From: Flavobacteriaceae bacterium
GTDB taxonomy: Bacteria > Bacteroidota > Bacteroidia > Flavobacteriales > Flavobacteriaceae
NCBI GenBank assembly: GCA_028280265.1
Contig: JANQMD010000055.1
Span: forward strand, 127,838-191,837
Length of the DNA stretch: 64,000 bases
Reading direction: 5' to 3'
Part shown: positions 28,394 through 37,265 of the stretch, piece by piece
Position numbering within the stretch: the first letter of the stretch is position 1
Layout: each line of letters begins with the position of its first letter
Program-made: the position numbers and the translations under genes
The notes under the pieces: model-generated
What the model was told of the DNA's origin: nothing
Databases searched by the model: none
What the model saw: only the letters and a program-made list of their open reading frames with translations

Positions 28394-29392
28394 TTAATCT
28401 AAGAAGTTTTGTTCTTTCATCCATTGTTCACTGTATATTTTGTTGATATATCGAGAACCATGATCGGGGAAAATTAATACCACTACACTCTCTGCATCAA
28501 AGACTCCTTTTAGAGCGTATTGCTTTGTAGCTTGCATAACAGCACCACATGTATAACCCGGAAAAATTCCTTCTTGTGTAACAATCTCTCTGGCAGTTAA
28601 AGCAGATTCTTTATCAGTTACTTTTTCATAGACATCAATTACTTGAAAATCTGTTGCTGAGGGGATTAAATTTTTTCCTAGACCTTCAATTTTATAAGGA
28701 CTTATTTCATTTGAATCGAACTCTCCTGTTTCGTGATATTTTTTTAAAACAGAACCTACCGCATCTACGCCCAGAATTTTAACCTCTGGGTTTTTCTCTT
28801 TCAAAAATTTCCCTGTTCCAGAAATGGTTCCTCCTGTTCCACTAGCAACAACTACATGTGTTACTTTTCCCTCGGTCTGCTCCCATATCTCGGGTCCTGT
28901 TGTTTGGTAGTGTGCATCAATATTCAATTCGTTAAAATATTGATTGATGTATATGGATCCTGAGATTTCTTGATGCAATCTTTTAGCAACTTCATAGTAA
29001 GATCGTGGATCATCAGCTGGAACATTCGCAGGACAAACGTGAACCTGGGCTCCCATAGCCTTCAATGTATCTATTTTATCTGTAGAGGACTTATCACTTA
29101 CAGATAAAATACACTTATACCCACGTATCATGCTAATCATTGCAATAGAAAAACCTGTATTTCCCGAAGTGGTCTCTATAATGGTATCTCCTTTTTTTAA
29201 GATGCCCTTTTTTTCTGCATTTTGAATAATGTGTAGGGCAATTCTATCTTTAGCAGAATGACCTGGGTTAAACATTTCCAACTTAGCGAAATAGGATCCT
29301 GGTAAATCTTTGGTAATATTCTGAAGCTTTACCATAGGAGTTTCTCCAACTAATTCGAGCAAGTTGTTGTATATCTGTTTATTTCTATTCAT
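28394..29392 (-). CDS. Cysteine synthase / cystathionine beta-synthase-like PLP enzyme; candidate cysteate synthase
   Basis: The 332-residue protein is a fold-type II PLP enzyme: PLP Lys48 in NPGHSAKDR, the substrate loop TTSGNTG (74-80) and the phosphate-binding SGTGGTISG. Most relatives make cysteine from O-acetylserine or act as cystathionine beta-synthase; it lacks CBS domains. Same strand and 153 bases upstream of the alpha-oxoamine synthase gene, it could make L-cysteate (from phosphoserine and sulfite) for sulfonolipid synthesis. Canonical OASS usually has SVKDR where this has SAKDR. Substrate remains unproven. A promoter-like pair lies at 29433-29464. Confidence 0.85.
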   Translation of the reverse strand: MNRNKQIYNNLLELVGETPMVKLQNITKDLPGSYFAKLEMFNPGHSAKDRIALHIIQNAEKKGILKKGDTIIETTSGNTGFSIAMISMIRGYKCILSVSDKSSTDKIDTLKAMGAQVHVCPANVPADDPRSYYEVAKRLHQEISGSIYINQYFNELNIDAHYQTTGPEIWEQTEGKVTHVVVASGTGGTISGTGKFLKEKNPEVKILGVDAVGSVLKKYHETGEFDSNEISPYKIEGLGKNLIPSATDFQVIDVYEKVTDKESALTAREIVTQEGIFPGYTCGAVMQATKQYALKGVFDAESVVVLIFPDHGSRYINKIYSEQWMKEQNFLD

Positions 29393-29432
29393 GTTCTCTT
29401 ATTAATCAGACGACCTTACTTCTAATGAGCTG

Positions 29433-29464
29433 CAAAACTAATTATTTTCTATTTGATTTTCCAA
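29433..29464 (-). promoter_or_regulatory. Bacteroidota-type promoter upstream of the cysteine/cysteate synthase-like gene
   Basis: On the minus strand, TTG (29464-29462) and TAGTTTTG (29440-29433, matching TAnnTTTG) are 21 bases apart. The -33 part lies inside the 3' end of the S9 peptidase gene, so the synthase can be transcribed independently of it. The expected leader is about 35 bases before the ATG at 29392. Confidence 0.55.
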
Positions 29465-31537
29465 GGCTAGTAAAAATGTATAATCTCTTGCTGTTTCTTT
29501 TAAAGCATCAAACCTTCCCGAAGCTCCTCCATGACCAGTATCCATATTAGTATGAAGCAATAGAAGATTATCATCTGTTTTCAGCTCCCTTAACTTTGCA
29601 ACCCATTTAGCTGGCTCCCAATACTGCACTTGACTATCGAAATAACCTGTGGTAACTAGCATATTTGGATATTCTTTTTCCTCAACTTGATCATAAGGTG
29701 AATACGATAAAATGTAATGATAATACTCCTTCTCTTTTGGGTTACCCCACTCATCAAATTCGCCAGTCGTCAAAGGAATACTCTCGTCTAACATGGTGGA
29801 AACTACATCTACAAAAGGAACCGCAGCTACAATCCCGTGATATAGTTCAGGTGCCATATTAATAATTGCTCCCATAAGAAGTCCTCCTGCTGAACCTCCC
29901 ATAGCGTACAAATGGTCTGGAGAGGTATATTTATTCTCAATCAAGTGCTTTGAACAATCAATAAAATCATAAAATGTATTTTTCTTATTCAACATTTTTC
30001 CATCTTCATACCACTCGCGACCTAAATACTGACTTCCCCGAATATGTGCTAAAGCATAAACAAAACCTCTGTCTAAAAGACTCAATCTTGTTGAAGAAAA
30101 TCCATCAGATATCGTGTAACCATAAGAACCATACGCATATTGTAAAAGTGGTGTTTTCTCGTTCAAAACAGTGTCATTGTGGTATACTAGAGAGATTGCC
30201 ACTTTTTTACCATCTCTGGCAGTTGCCCAAATACGCTCACTTTTGTAGTTGTTTTTATCGAAATGCCCTCCTAATACTTCTTGCTCTTTCTTAATCTCCT
30301 TTGTTTTGTCCTTCATGTTGAAATCAATCACAGAGTTTGGAGTTGTAAAAGAGTTGTATGAATATCGAATCGTATCTATATCAAACTCGGGATTTGCGTA
30401 GACATCTACCGAATACGTTTCTTCATCAAAAGGCAGATAATAATCTTGAGTGTTGTCCCATTTTTTGATTCGTATCTTACTCAAACCATTAGTTCTTTCT
30501 TCAATGACCAAGTAATCTTTAAAGATGGAAATGTCTTCTAACAAAGTGTCCTCTCGATGAGCAATAACATCTTCCCAATTCTCTTTTGCCGTATGATTTA
30601 CAGAAGTTTTCATTAGTTTGAAATTTTGCGCGCCATCTTTATTCGTTTGAATGTAAAAGTGATCCTTGTAATGAGAAAGACCATACTCTAAATTACGCTC
30701 ACGAGTCTGAATAATTTTGAAATCTCCACTGGGATCGTTCGCTGATAAGACTCTAAACTCCGACGACACCGTATTAAAACAACCAATAACAATATATTCT
30801 TGGGACTTGGTCTTGTATACATAGGTACCAAAAGTTTCATCTTCCTCGTAATAGACTTCTACGTCTTCTGATGCATCTGTACCTAAAGTATGTTTGTAAA
30901 TTTTCTGGCTCCGAAGTGTTACTGGGTCTTTTTTCGTATAGTATAATGTCTTATTATCATTTGCCCAAACAGAACCTCCAGTTGTATTCTCTATTTTATC
31001 AGAATAGGTTTCTCCTGTTTTTAGATTTTTAATCTGTATGGTGTACTGCCTTCTGCTCACTGTATCTGTAGCAAAGGCAACTAATTCGTTATTTGGACTA
31101 ATATTTAAACCTCCTAGCTGAAAATACTCGTACCCTTTAGCTTCTTGATTTACATCAAATAAGATTTCTTCGGGATGCTCTAAGCTTTCTTTTTTTCTTG
31201 AATAGATGGGGTATTGACTTCCTTTTTCGAATCTAGTAACGTAGTAATAACCATTTTTGAAATAAGGCACTGATTCATCATCCTCTTTGATTCGCCCCTT
31301 CATTTCCTGAAACAATGCCTCCTGAAATGACTTTGTATCAGCCATCACACTCTCAAAATAGGAATTTTCTTCCTTCAGATAAAATTCAACTTCTAAAGTC
31401 TGATCATCTTTATTTTCAGCACTTTTCTGTTCATCGGACAATCGCATCCAAGAATAATGATCAATTCTTGTATGTCCGTGTATTTTTAATTCTTCTGCAA
31501 CTCTTTTAGCGATAGGTTGGATTCCCTCAACATTCAT
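29438..31537 (-). CDS. ptrB: S9 family peptidase, oligopeptidase B
   Basis: The 699-residue product (from ATG 31537) has an N-terminal beta-propeller (about 70-400) and a C-terminal alpha/beta hydrolase domain with nucleophile elbow GGSAGG, catalytic Asp region and terminal His in TGHGGASGR, the prolyl-oligopeptidase layout. Oligopeptidase B cleaves after basic residues in peptides under about 30 residues. No signal peptide is seen. An upstream TTG (31555) would add six residues, but the ATG gives MNVEGIQPIAKRV, and a CAAAAATA (-7 box on minus) at 31560-31567 lies just before it. It is a single-gene unit. Confidence 0.9.
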   Translation of the reverse strand: MNVEGIQPIAKRVAEELKIHGHTRIDHYSWMRLSDEQKSAENKDDQTLEVEFYLKEENSYFESVMADTKSFQEALFQEMKGRIKEDDESVPYFKNGYYYVTRFEKGSQYPIYSRKKESLEHPEEILFDVNQEAKGYEYFQLGGLNISPNNELVAFATDTVSRRQYTIQIKNLKTGETYSDKIENTTGGSVWANDNKTLYYTKKDPVTLRSQKIYKHTLGTDASEDVEVYYEEDETFGTYVYKTKSQEYIVIGCFNTVSSEFRVLSANDPSGDFKIIQTRERNLEYGLSHYKDHFYIQTNKDGAQNFKLMKTSVNHTAKENWEDVIAHREDTLLEDISIFKDYLVIEERTNGLSKIRIKKWDNTQDYYLPFDEETYSVDVYANPEFDIDTIRYSYNSFTTPNSVIDFNMKDKTKEIKKEQEVLGGHFDKNNYKSERIWATARDGKKVAISLVYHNDTVLNEKTPLLQYAYGSYGYTISDGFSSTRLSLLDRGFVYALAHIRGSQYLGREWYEDGKMLNKKNTFYDFIDCSKHLIENKYTSPDHLYAMGGSAGGLLMGAIINMAPELYHGIVAAVPFVDVVSTMLDESIPLTTGEFDEWGNPKEKEYYHYILSYSPYDQVEEKEYPNMLVTTGYFDSQVQYWEPAKWVAKLRELKTDDNLLLLHTNMDTGHGGASGRFDALKETARDYTFLLALENQIENN

Positions 31538-31672
31538 AAACGATTCGTTTTTCAAAGTGCAAAAATAGACTTAATTCATAAGGAAATGGAAAAAGAAGGA
31601 TTCATTTTTTAGTCAATTTACCTGATTAAAAAGAAGAAATAATAAATTTGTCTTGAATTTAAATTTTACAAT

Positions 31673-31993
31673 ATGTTTGGTGATATTTCTGGAATGATGA
31701 AGCAATTGCAAGAAGCAAAGCAAAAAGTAGAGGAAACAAAAAAAAGATTGGATCATGTTTTGATTGACGAGGGCTCTGAAGACAAAATAAAAATAACTAT
31801 TACTGCCAACAGAGAACTAAAATCGATACAGGTTAATGAAGATCTCTTAAAAGACGCTGAAGAATTAGAAGATTATTTAGTTCTAACTCTAAACAAAGCA
31901 ATAGCGAGAGCCTCTCAAATTAATGAGCAAGAAATGGCAGTAGCAGCAAAAAACGGTCTGCCAGATATTCCAGGAATGGATCTATTTAAATAA
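31673..31993 (+). CDS. YbaB/EbfC family nucleoid-associated protein
   Basis: The 106-residue protein begins [21 protein letters not shown] and has the typical layout of an N-terminal helix, a three-stranded sheet and a C-terminal helix, ending [10 protein letters not shown]. YbaB proteins are homodimers that bind DNA with little sequence preference. The gene is usually beside dnaX and recR, but not here. TAAATTTG at 31643-31650 fits a -7 box. The DUF2752 gene starts two bases after its stop. Confidence 0.9.
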   Translation: MFGDISGMMKQLQEAKQKVEETKKRLDHVLIDEGSEDKIKITITANRELKSIQVNEDLLKDAEELEDYLVLTLNKAIARASQINEQEMAVAAKNGLPDIPGMDLFK

Positions 31994-31995
31994 TT

Positions 31996-32292
31996 GTGAA
32001 GTTTTTATTATTGCAAATAGAAGATTATATGCTTCCCTGCATAAGCAAACAAGTTTTTGGGTTTGAATGCTTGGGATGTGGTATGCAACGATCCTTGGTT
32101 CTGATTACCAAAGGAGAATTTATCGAAGCATTTAAAATGTATCCAGCCATCTACACCTTAATCATTTTAGCAATCTTTGTGGTGATCAACTTTAAAGCAA
32201 AAACCAAAACGATCAGAAAAATAATTAGTAGATTGACCATCTTGAATTTGGCAATCATTATCATTAGCTATCTCATTAAAATTACTCAATAA
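31996..32292 (+). CDS. DUF2752 domain-containing small membrane protein
   Basis: The 98-residue protein has the DUF2752 cysteine motif CLGCGMQRS in its first third, then two hydrophobic segments (about 48-64 and 72-95). Function is unknown. The frame opens with a GTG at 31996, two bases after the ybaB stop. An ATG at 32029 (MLPCISKQVFGF) is the alternative and matches the usual family start. The upstream and downstream small genes probably form one transcript. Confidence 0.75.
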   Translation: MKFLLLQIEDYMLPCISKQVFGFECLGCGMQRSLVLITKGEFIEAFKMYPAIYTLIILAIFVVINFKAKTKTIRKIISRLTILNLAIIIISYLIKITQ

Positions 32293-32305
32293 ACCAACAC
32301 TACGT

Positions 32306-32623
32306 ATGAAAAAATTAAACACAACTGGAATTTATGTTTTTGCTGTCCTCAGTTTGCTTTGCTGCTGCTTTGGAGGATTAGGTGTTTTCCTAGCTTTACC
32401 CGCTTTTTTGATAGCAAACAGTAAGTACAACGAAGTGAGTAATAATCTAGAGTCCTATGAAGACGATGCCTTGAGTACAATGAATACGGCCAAAATAGTT
32501 GCTCTTGTTGCCCTAATCGTAAACGGTCTCTACTTCTTGTATAATGTTTATTATTTCTCTACAACAGATTGGGATGTCATTATGGAGCAATATCAAAAAG
32601 CTATGGAGCAATACCAGCGATAA
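32306..32623 (+). CDS. CCC-motif small membrane protein
   Basis: The 105-residue protein has two hydrophobic segments, the first containing LSLLCCCFGGLG, the tricysteine motif that names a Bacteroidota membrane family. The soluble C-terminus is rich in Gln/Tyr and short repeats (MEQYQKAMEQYQ). Function is unknown. It is 13 bases after the DUF2752 gene and ends at a terminator, so ybaB-DUF2752-CCC is likely one operon. Confidence 0.8.
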   Translation: MKKLNTTGIYVFAVLSLLCCCFGGLGVFLALPAFLIANSKYNEVSNNLESYEDDALSTMNTAKIVALVALIVNGLYFLYNVYYFSTTDWDVIMEQYQKAMEQYQR

Positions 32624-32631
32624 AATAATTC

Positions 32632-32660
32632 AAAAAAAAGAGCCAAAAGGCTCTTTTTTT
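32632..32660. terminator. Bidirectional Rho-independent terminator (GAGCC hairpin, copy 1)
   Basis: AAAAAAAAGAGCC, AAAA, GGCTCTTTTTTT lies between the convergent CCC-motif gene and the DUF5362-like gene (stop at 32659). The same hairpin recurs at 33172-33199. Confidence 0.93.
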
Positions 32661-33114
32661 ATACTGATATTGCTGCCATAAATCCTACTAGGAATATTAT
32701 TAGATAAATTGATAGAATAACTATTGTAAATATTCCTAAAAACTTGTAATGTGACTTTAGCATTTCAAAAGCGCTTGTTAACTGATCATCATCTTTTGAT
32801 TCTAGTGCACTCTTCATATTGTTGGCAAACTTATACAAGTAGTATACTGGTAAGAAATAAATAACAGATAATACTAATACAAAAACTGTTGCTCCTATTC
32901 CTCCTGAGAATTCAAAATTAAAAGCTTCAGAATTTTGTATAGATGAAGAAACATACTCTCCGAGGAACGCAACTAAAATCATTAATCCTATTCCTACAAA
33001 ACCGATAATAGATAAAAACTTTGTCCATTTGGCAATTTCTTTTAGAAAAGTGATGGAATGATTATTCAAACATAGTCCTTTAGGAGCAGCACTCCCAATG
33101 TCTTCAATACTCAT
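32659..33114 (-). CDS. DUF5362-like membrane protein
   Basis: The 151-residue protein has three or four hydrophobic segments (about 35-53, 73-93 and 118-148) with a lysine-containing amphipathic linker between them (NNMKSALESKDDDQLT). It resembles a flavobacterial family that I recall as DUF5362. Function is unknown. The gene is bounded on both sides by nearly identical 28-base hairpin terminators and forms a single-gene unit. The ATG at 33114 gives a short hydrophilic N-terminus. Confidence 0.72.
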   Translation of the reverse strand: MSIEDIGSAAPKGLCLNNHSITFLKEIAKWTKFLSIIGFVGIGLMILVAFLGEYVSSSIQNSEAFNFEFSGGIGATVFVLVLSVIYFLPVYYLYKFANNMKSALESKDDDQLTSAFEMLKSHYKFLGIFTIVILSIYLIIFLVGFMAAISV

Positions 33115-33171
33115 AAATAAAATTTTAGATTGTTAGTAATTTTTTTCTAAAAGTAAATATTTTTACCCATA

Positions 33172-33199
33172 AAAAAAGAGCCAAAAGGCTCTTTTTTTA
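33172..33199 (-). terminator. Rho-independent terminator (GAGCC hairpin, copy 2)
   Basis: AAAAAAAGAGCC, AAAA, GGCTCTTTTTTT overlaps the stop codon of the ornithine aminotransferase gene (33197-33199). It is the same as the hairpin at 32632-32660 for about 28 bases. Confidence 0.9.
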
Positions 33200-34477
33200 T
33201 TTTTCAAATTCTTCGATTGTTTTCTTTATAATCGATATACAATCTCTGATTTGTTCTTCGTTCATAACCAATGGTGGCGCAAAACGAATAATATTACCAT
33301 GTGTTGGTTTCGCCAACAGACCATTATCTCTTAGTTTGATACAGATGTCCCATGCTGTTGAACTGTCTTCTATATCATTGATAACAATTGCATTTAACAA
33401 TCCTCTTCCTCGAACTAGTGTTACCAAATCATTTGTTTTGGCAAACTCAGACAATTCAACTCTGAAAATTTTTCCTAATCGATCTGCATTCTCAGCCAAT
33501 TTTTCATCTCTTACAACTTCCAAAGCAGCAATGGCTACAGAAGCTGCAATTGGATTTCCTCCAAAAGTAGATCCATGATTTCCTGGTTTGATCACATCCA
33601 TAATAGCATTGTCTGCTAAGACAGCCGATACAGGGTAGGCTCCTCCGCTTAACGCTTTTCCTAAAATTAGAATATCCGGTTTAACGTCTGGAGTTCCCGA
33701 ACAATTTTTATTCTCACAATCGCAATTGCCACAAGTAGCTAGCAGACGACCTGTTCTAGCAATCCCTGTTTGTACCTCGTCCGCAATAAATAACACTCCG
33801 TGTTTCTCACACAAAGCTTTTGCAGATGCCAAATAATCCTCAGAAGGCACATACACTCCAGCCTCTCCTTGAATGGGCTCAACTAAGAAGCCAGCAACAT
33901 TGTCATTTGATTGTAAAGCTTCTTCCAACGCTACCAGATTGTCATATTCAATTTTGATAAATCCATTGGTAAAGGGACCAAAATTCTTACGAGCTACTGG
34001 ATCATTCGAAAAAGAGATGATCGTTGTTGTTCTTCCGTGAAAATTGTTTTCACAAACAATAATTTGAGCTTCATTCTCTTTGATTCCCTTTACTTCATAC
34101 GCCCATTTTCTACAAAGTTTCAGAGCCGTTTCAACAGCTTCTGCCCCTGTATTCATAGGTAATAACTTGTCAAAACCAAAAAACTCTGTAGCAAACTTTT
34201 CATATTTACCAAGCATATCGTTGTAAAAAGCTCTGGATGTGAGCGTTAATGTCTTTGCTTGATTGACCATTGCATCCACAATTTTCGGATGGCAATGCCC
34301 TTGATTTACAGCAGAATAGGCAGAGAGGAAATCATAATATTTTTTCCCTTCTACATCCCAAACATACACGCCTTCTCCTCTACTCAATACTACAGGTAGT
34401 GGATGGTAATTGTGCGCACCATATTGATTTTCTAAATTAATCGCTTCTTGCGAAGTCATACGTTCTAAAACAGCCAT
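33197..34477 (-). CDS. rocD: Ornithine aminotransferase
   Basis: The 426-residue protein is a fold-type I, class III aminotransferase. [13 protein letters not shown] binds PLP phosphate, [15 protein letters not shown] is the PLP-aspartate region, and the Schiff-base Lys lies in [17 protein letters not shown]. The start ([14 protein letters not shown]) is typical of ornithine-oxoacid transaminase, which makes glutamate-5-semialdehyde from ornithine. A Cys-rich insert ([11 protein letters not shown]) before the PLP Lys is commonly seen in Flavobacteriia. It is cytosolic and a monocistronic unit between two hairpins. Confidence 0.95.
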   Translation of the reverse strand: MAVLERMTSQEAINLENQYGAHNYHPLPVVLSRGEGVYVWDVEGKKYYDFLSAYSAVNQGHCHPKIVDAMVNQAKTLTLTSRAFYNDMLGKYEKFATEFFGFDKLLPMNTGAEAVETALKLCRKWAYEVKGIKENEAQIIVCENNFHGRTTTIISFSNDPVARKNFGPFTNGFIKIEYDNLVALEEALQSNDNVAGFLVEPIQGEAGVYVPSEDYLASAKALCEKHGVLFIADEVQTGIARTGRLLATCGNCDCENKNCSGTPDVKPDILILGKALSGGAYPVSAVLADNAIMDVIKPGNHGSTFGGNPIAASVAIAALEVVRDEKLAENADRLGKIFRVELSEFAKTNDLVTLVRGRGLLNAIVINDIEDSSTAWDICIKLRDNGLLAKPTHGNIIRFAPPLVMNEEQIRDCISIIKKTIEEFEK

Positions 34478-34543
34478 TTTAAAATAGTTTTAAATGAATA
34501 AAATAACCATTCCTACTGTACCTTTATTCTTTCGAAGAACTCG

Positions 34544-34582
34544 AAAAAGCAGCGTGGGAGAGAAATCATCCCTAGAGGCTGC
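34544..34582 (-). terminator. Hairpin with T-run after the sigma/DUF6768 pair (terminator or rocD leader element)
   Basis: On the minus strand a GCAGC...GCTGC stem with an inner GGGA/TCCC pairing is followed by TTTTT. It starts about 40 bases after the DUF6768 stop (34624) and ends 67 bases before the rocD start. The imperfect stem is unlike the other terminators here, so it could instead be a structured 5' leader of rocD. Confidence 0.5.
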
Positions 34583-34623
34583 AATTTAGTAATTATTCAT
34601 TACTATATACAACTCTGTCCCCA

Positions 34624-35001
34624 CTATTTGTGCGCCTGTGATGAAATCAACAACTCCAACCTTTTAATCTCTCTTAAGAGGGCATTTTTATCCATTTGCA
34701 TCCAGGTGTAAAATTTTAACATCGAAGAAGCAAAAATACTAAGGAATCCAAAAATTCCCCAACGAATCAATTCGTTGGTTTCATCTGTACTAAAAAACTG
34801 AATAGCACAATAAATGAATACTCCAAACCAAGCTGCTTGAACCACACTGATAAGAATATTAATCCAACTGTTTTTTCCTTTGAAAATACCAAACATCATC
34901 TGAAAGACATTCTGTTCTTCCAATTCATTATAAAACTTGGCCTCTTCTTGAGTCAACGTTTCTTTAATTAACTTGTCGATTTCTTCCATATTATTCTTCA
35001 T
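34624..35001 (-). CDS. DUF6768-like membrane protein, putative anti-sigma partner
   Basis: The 125-residue protein has a hydrophilic N-terminus (MEEIDKLIKETLTQEEAKF) and two hydrophobic segments (about 47-68 and 80-97). It starts 11 bases inside the sigma-factor gene, so it is co-translated. Small membrane proteins following ECF sigma genes in Bacteroidota often act as anti-sigma factors. I recall the family as DUF6768. No zinc anti-sigma motif is present, so that role is inferred from position only. The ATG at 35001 and the nearby ATG at 34989 are both possible. Confidence 0.7.
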   Translation of the reverse strand: MKNNMEEIDKLIKETLTQEEAKFYNELEEQNVFQMMFGIFKGKNSWINILISVVQAAWFGVFIYCAIQFFSTDETNELIRWGIFGFLSIFASSMLKFYTWMQMDKNALLREIKRLELLISSQAHK

Positions 35002-35569
35002 ATTTTTTCTTTTTTAAAATTGTTTTTAATTTTTCCCGAGCATGAAATAACCTTGATTTTGTGACACTTACTGTAGTCGACATAATTTTGCTAATCTCTT
35101 TTAAACTATATCCTTCTCTGTAGAAAAGCTGAATGACTTCTTGCTGATTCAGTGAAAGTTTACTAATCCCCATCAACAATTGTTCTCTGATTTTTATCTG
35201 CTCATCGCTTTCTTCCTTATCATTAGATACTGATGTTGAATTCTCCTTAAAAAAATCATGCAACTTATTTCTTTCTCTATTTGACTTCCTCAACCAGTCT
35301 AAAGACCTTCTGTTTACAATGCTAATTGTCCAGCTTTTCCATTTTTCTGGATCTTTAAGACTGTCACGTTTCTTGTGAATAATAATCCAACATTCTTGCG
35401 CTATATCTTTAGCTATATCGGCATCTTTTACATAAAAGAAAGCCAACCTACAATAAAGCAAATGCCAACGTTTTACCAATAAAGTCAATGCTTTCTTATC
35501 TCCTTTTTGATAAGCAAGTACTAGGGATGCATCCGATATGTCTGTTTTTTCATTCATTAAAACGCTCAC
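34991..35569 (-). CDS. RNA polymerase sigma factor, ECF (sigma-70) family
   Basis: The 192-residue protein has region 2 (about 25-90, VKDADIAKDIAQECWIIIHKKR, WTISIVNRRSLDWLRK) and region 4 (about 130-185, LSLNQQEVIQLFYREGYSLKEISKIM), a full two-domain ECF sigma. It should redirect RNA polymerase in response to an envelope or stress signal passed by the downstream membrane partner. The target promoter is unknown. The start at 35569 is supported by domain completeness. Confidence 0.9.
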   Translation of the reverse strand: MSVLMNEKTDISDASLVLAYQKGDKKALTLLVKRWHLLYCRLAFFYVKDADIAKDIAQECWIIIHKKRDSLKDPEKWKSWTISIVNRRSLDWLRKSNRERNKLHDFFKENSTSVSNDKEESDEQIKIREQLLMGISKLSLNQQEVIQLFYREGYSLKEISKIMSTTVSVTKSRLFHAREKLKTILKKKKYEE

Positions 35570-35696
35570 ACTATAGACGTATGAAAATTAAAGAGGTTAG
35601 AAATATTTTAAAAATAATTAAGAATGTCTTTCATATCAACGATTAGTAAGAATATCTTTTTCTAATTTTGCAACCATTCTAAATGTAAGAACGCTC

Positions 35697-37157
35697 ATGC
35701 CAAGAAGAGAACGAAATAGATTTGTAAAAAGAGGCCAAGTTATAGAGCTCAAAATTGAAGACTATGCTTTTGGTGGAAAAGGGATTGGAAAAATTCGATC
35801 TGAAGAAGGAGAATTTGTCATTTTTGTTCCTAATACACTGCCAGGACAGTTGGTAAAAGCACAAGTAAAAAAGTCTAGCAAGAGATATGCAGAATGCAAA
35901 CTCATGGACATTATTGAGCACTCAAAAGATGAAGTTGAAGTCCCCTACCAAGACATTCCAGGCGCTCCTTACATTCAACTTCCCATCAAATTACAACATC
36001 AATACAAAAAGGAAAGCACACTTTCTTTATTTAAGCGTATTGGTAAAGTTCAAAACATAGAAGAACTTTTTGATGAATTTGTGAGTTCGCCTAACCTGTT
36101 TCATTACAGAAACAAAATGGAATATGGTTTCTCGGCTATCGGATATGATCGGGATAAGAAAACAGATGTAGATGTTTTTACATTGGGTTTTAAAAGACGC
36201 GGTGTTTGGTGGATGGGTGATAACTTGGAAAAAGACTCTGGTTTGTTTGACAAACAAGTTGAAGATGCTCTTAAACTGATACGTGCTTATTGTGAGGAAA
36301 CAGGTTTAGCTCCCTGGCATGGACCAAAAAGAGAAGGTTTCTTCAGGTATTTTGTAGTACGCAAATCATACAAAACCAATGAGTTACTTTTTAATTTAGT
36401 AACTACTTCTAAAAACTTACCTGAATTCAACCTTCACGATTTTTCAAACTTATTGAAAAGTCTTTTCAAAGAGCGCTTTGCCGGACTTTTACACACCATT
36501 AATGACGAAACAGGAGATCGAACGATTGCTACGTCAGGAAGCATAAAATTAGTAGCGGGGAAAGATAAGATCGTAGAAGAATTGTTAGGTCTCAATTTCG
36601 AAATTAGCATGAAGAGTTTCTTTCAGACCAATCCTAAATCTGCAGAGAAATTGTATACCAAAGTTATTGATTATGCGCTAGAAGATAAAAATGCCATCGA
36701 CAATACAGTCGTCATGGATTTGTTCTGCGGTACAGGAACGATCGGACAAATTCTTGCCTCTAGAAGTGAAAATGCTCAAATTGTAGGAGTTGACATTGTA
36801 GCATCAGCTATTGAAGATGCAAAGAAAAATGCGAAGAGAAATCATATTGAAGGAGTCAGATTTTATGCTGCTGATGTAGGAAAATTTTTATACGAACATC
36901 CCGAATATCAAGGGAAAATCCGCACTATTATATTAGATCCTGCCCGAGCGGGTATTGCGCCAAAAACATTGAAAAAGATCATCAATTTGGCTGCTGATAG
37001 AATGGTTTATGTTTCTTGTAATCCTGCAACTCAAGCAAGGAACACAGAAGAGCTAATGAAACACGGATATGTAATCAAAAAAATAAGTCTTGTGGATCAG
37101 TTCCCACATACATCCCACATAGAAACAGTTGTTTTGTTTGAAAAAAAAATAAGTTGA
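35697..37157 (+). CDS. rlmD: RlmD-like 23S rRNA (uracil-C5)-methyltransferase without Fe-S cysteines
   Basis: The 486-residue protein has an N-terminal TRAM RNA-binding domain (about 11-70), a central RNA-recognition part and a C-terminal SAM domain (MDLFCGTGTIG, ILDPARAG) with catalytic Cys441 in YVSCNPATQARN. It should methylate a uracil C5, as RlmD does at U1939 of 23S rRNA. Canonical RlmD has four cysteines for a [4Fe-4S] cluster just after the TRAM domain; here that stretch (IPGAPYIQLPIKLQHQYK, 88-104) has none. TAATTTTG at 35663-35670 is a possible -7 box. DUF6452 and DUF6048 follow. Confidence 0.87.
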   Translation: MPRRERNRFVKRGQVIELKIEDYAFGGKGIGKIRSEEGEFVIFVPNTLPGQLVKAQVKKSSKRYAECKLMDIIEHSKDEVEVPYQDIPGAPYIQLPIKLQHQYKKESTLSLFKRIGKVQNIEELFDEFVSSPNLFHYRNKMEYGFSAIGYDRDKKTDVDVFTLGFKRRGVWWMGDNLEKDSGLFDKQVEDALKLIRAYCEETGLAPWHGPKREGFFRYFVVRKSYKTNELLFNLVTTSKNLPEFNLHDFSNLLKSLFKERFAGLLHTINDETGDRTIATSGSIKLVAGKDKIVEELLGLNFEISMKSFFQTNPKSAEKLYTKVIDYALEDKNAIDNTVVMDLFCGTGTIGQILASRSENAQIVGVDIVASAIEDAKKNAKRNHIEGVRFYAADVGKFLYEHPEYQGKIRTIILDPARAGIAPKTLKKIINLAADRMVYVSCNPATQARNTEELMKHGYVIKKISLVDQFPHTSHIETVVLFEKKIS

Positions 37158-37265
37158 TATGTTGATTCGTTAAAGGTTTATTGTTTCTATATTTATTCTA
37201 TAATTATTTTTATTTTGCGAAAGTCTCAACTCAACAGTTAAACCTCTAAACTAATAAACGCCAAC

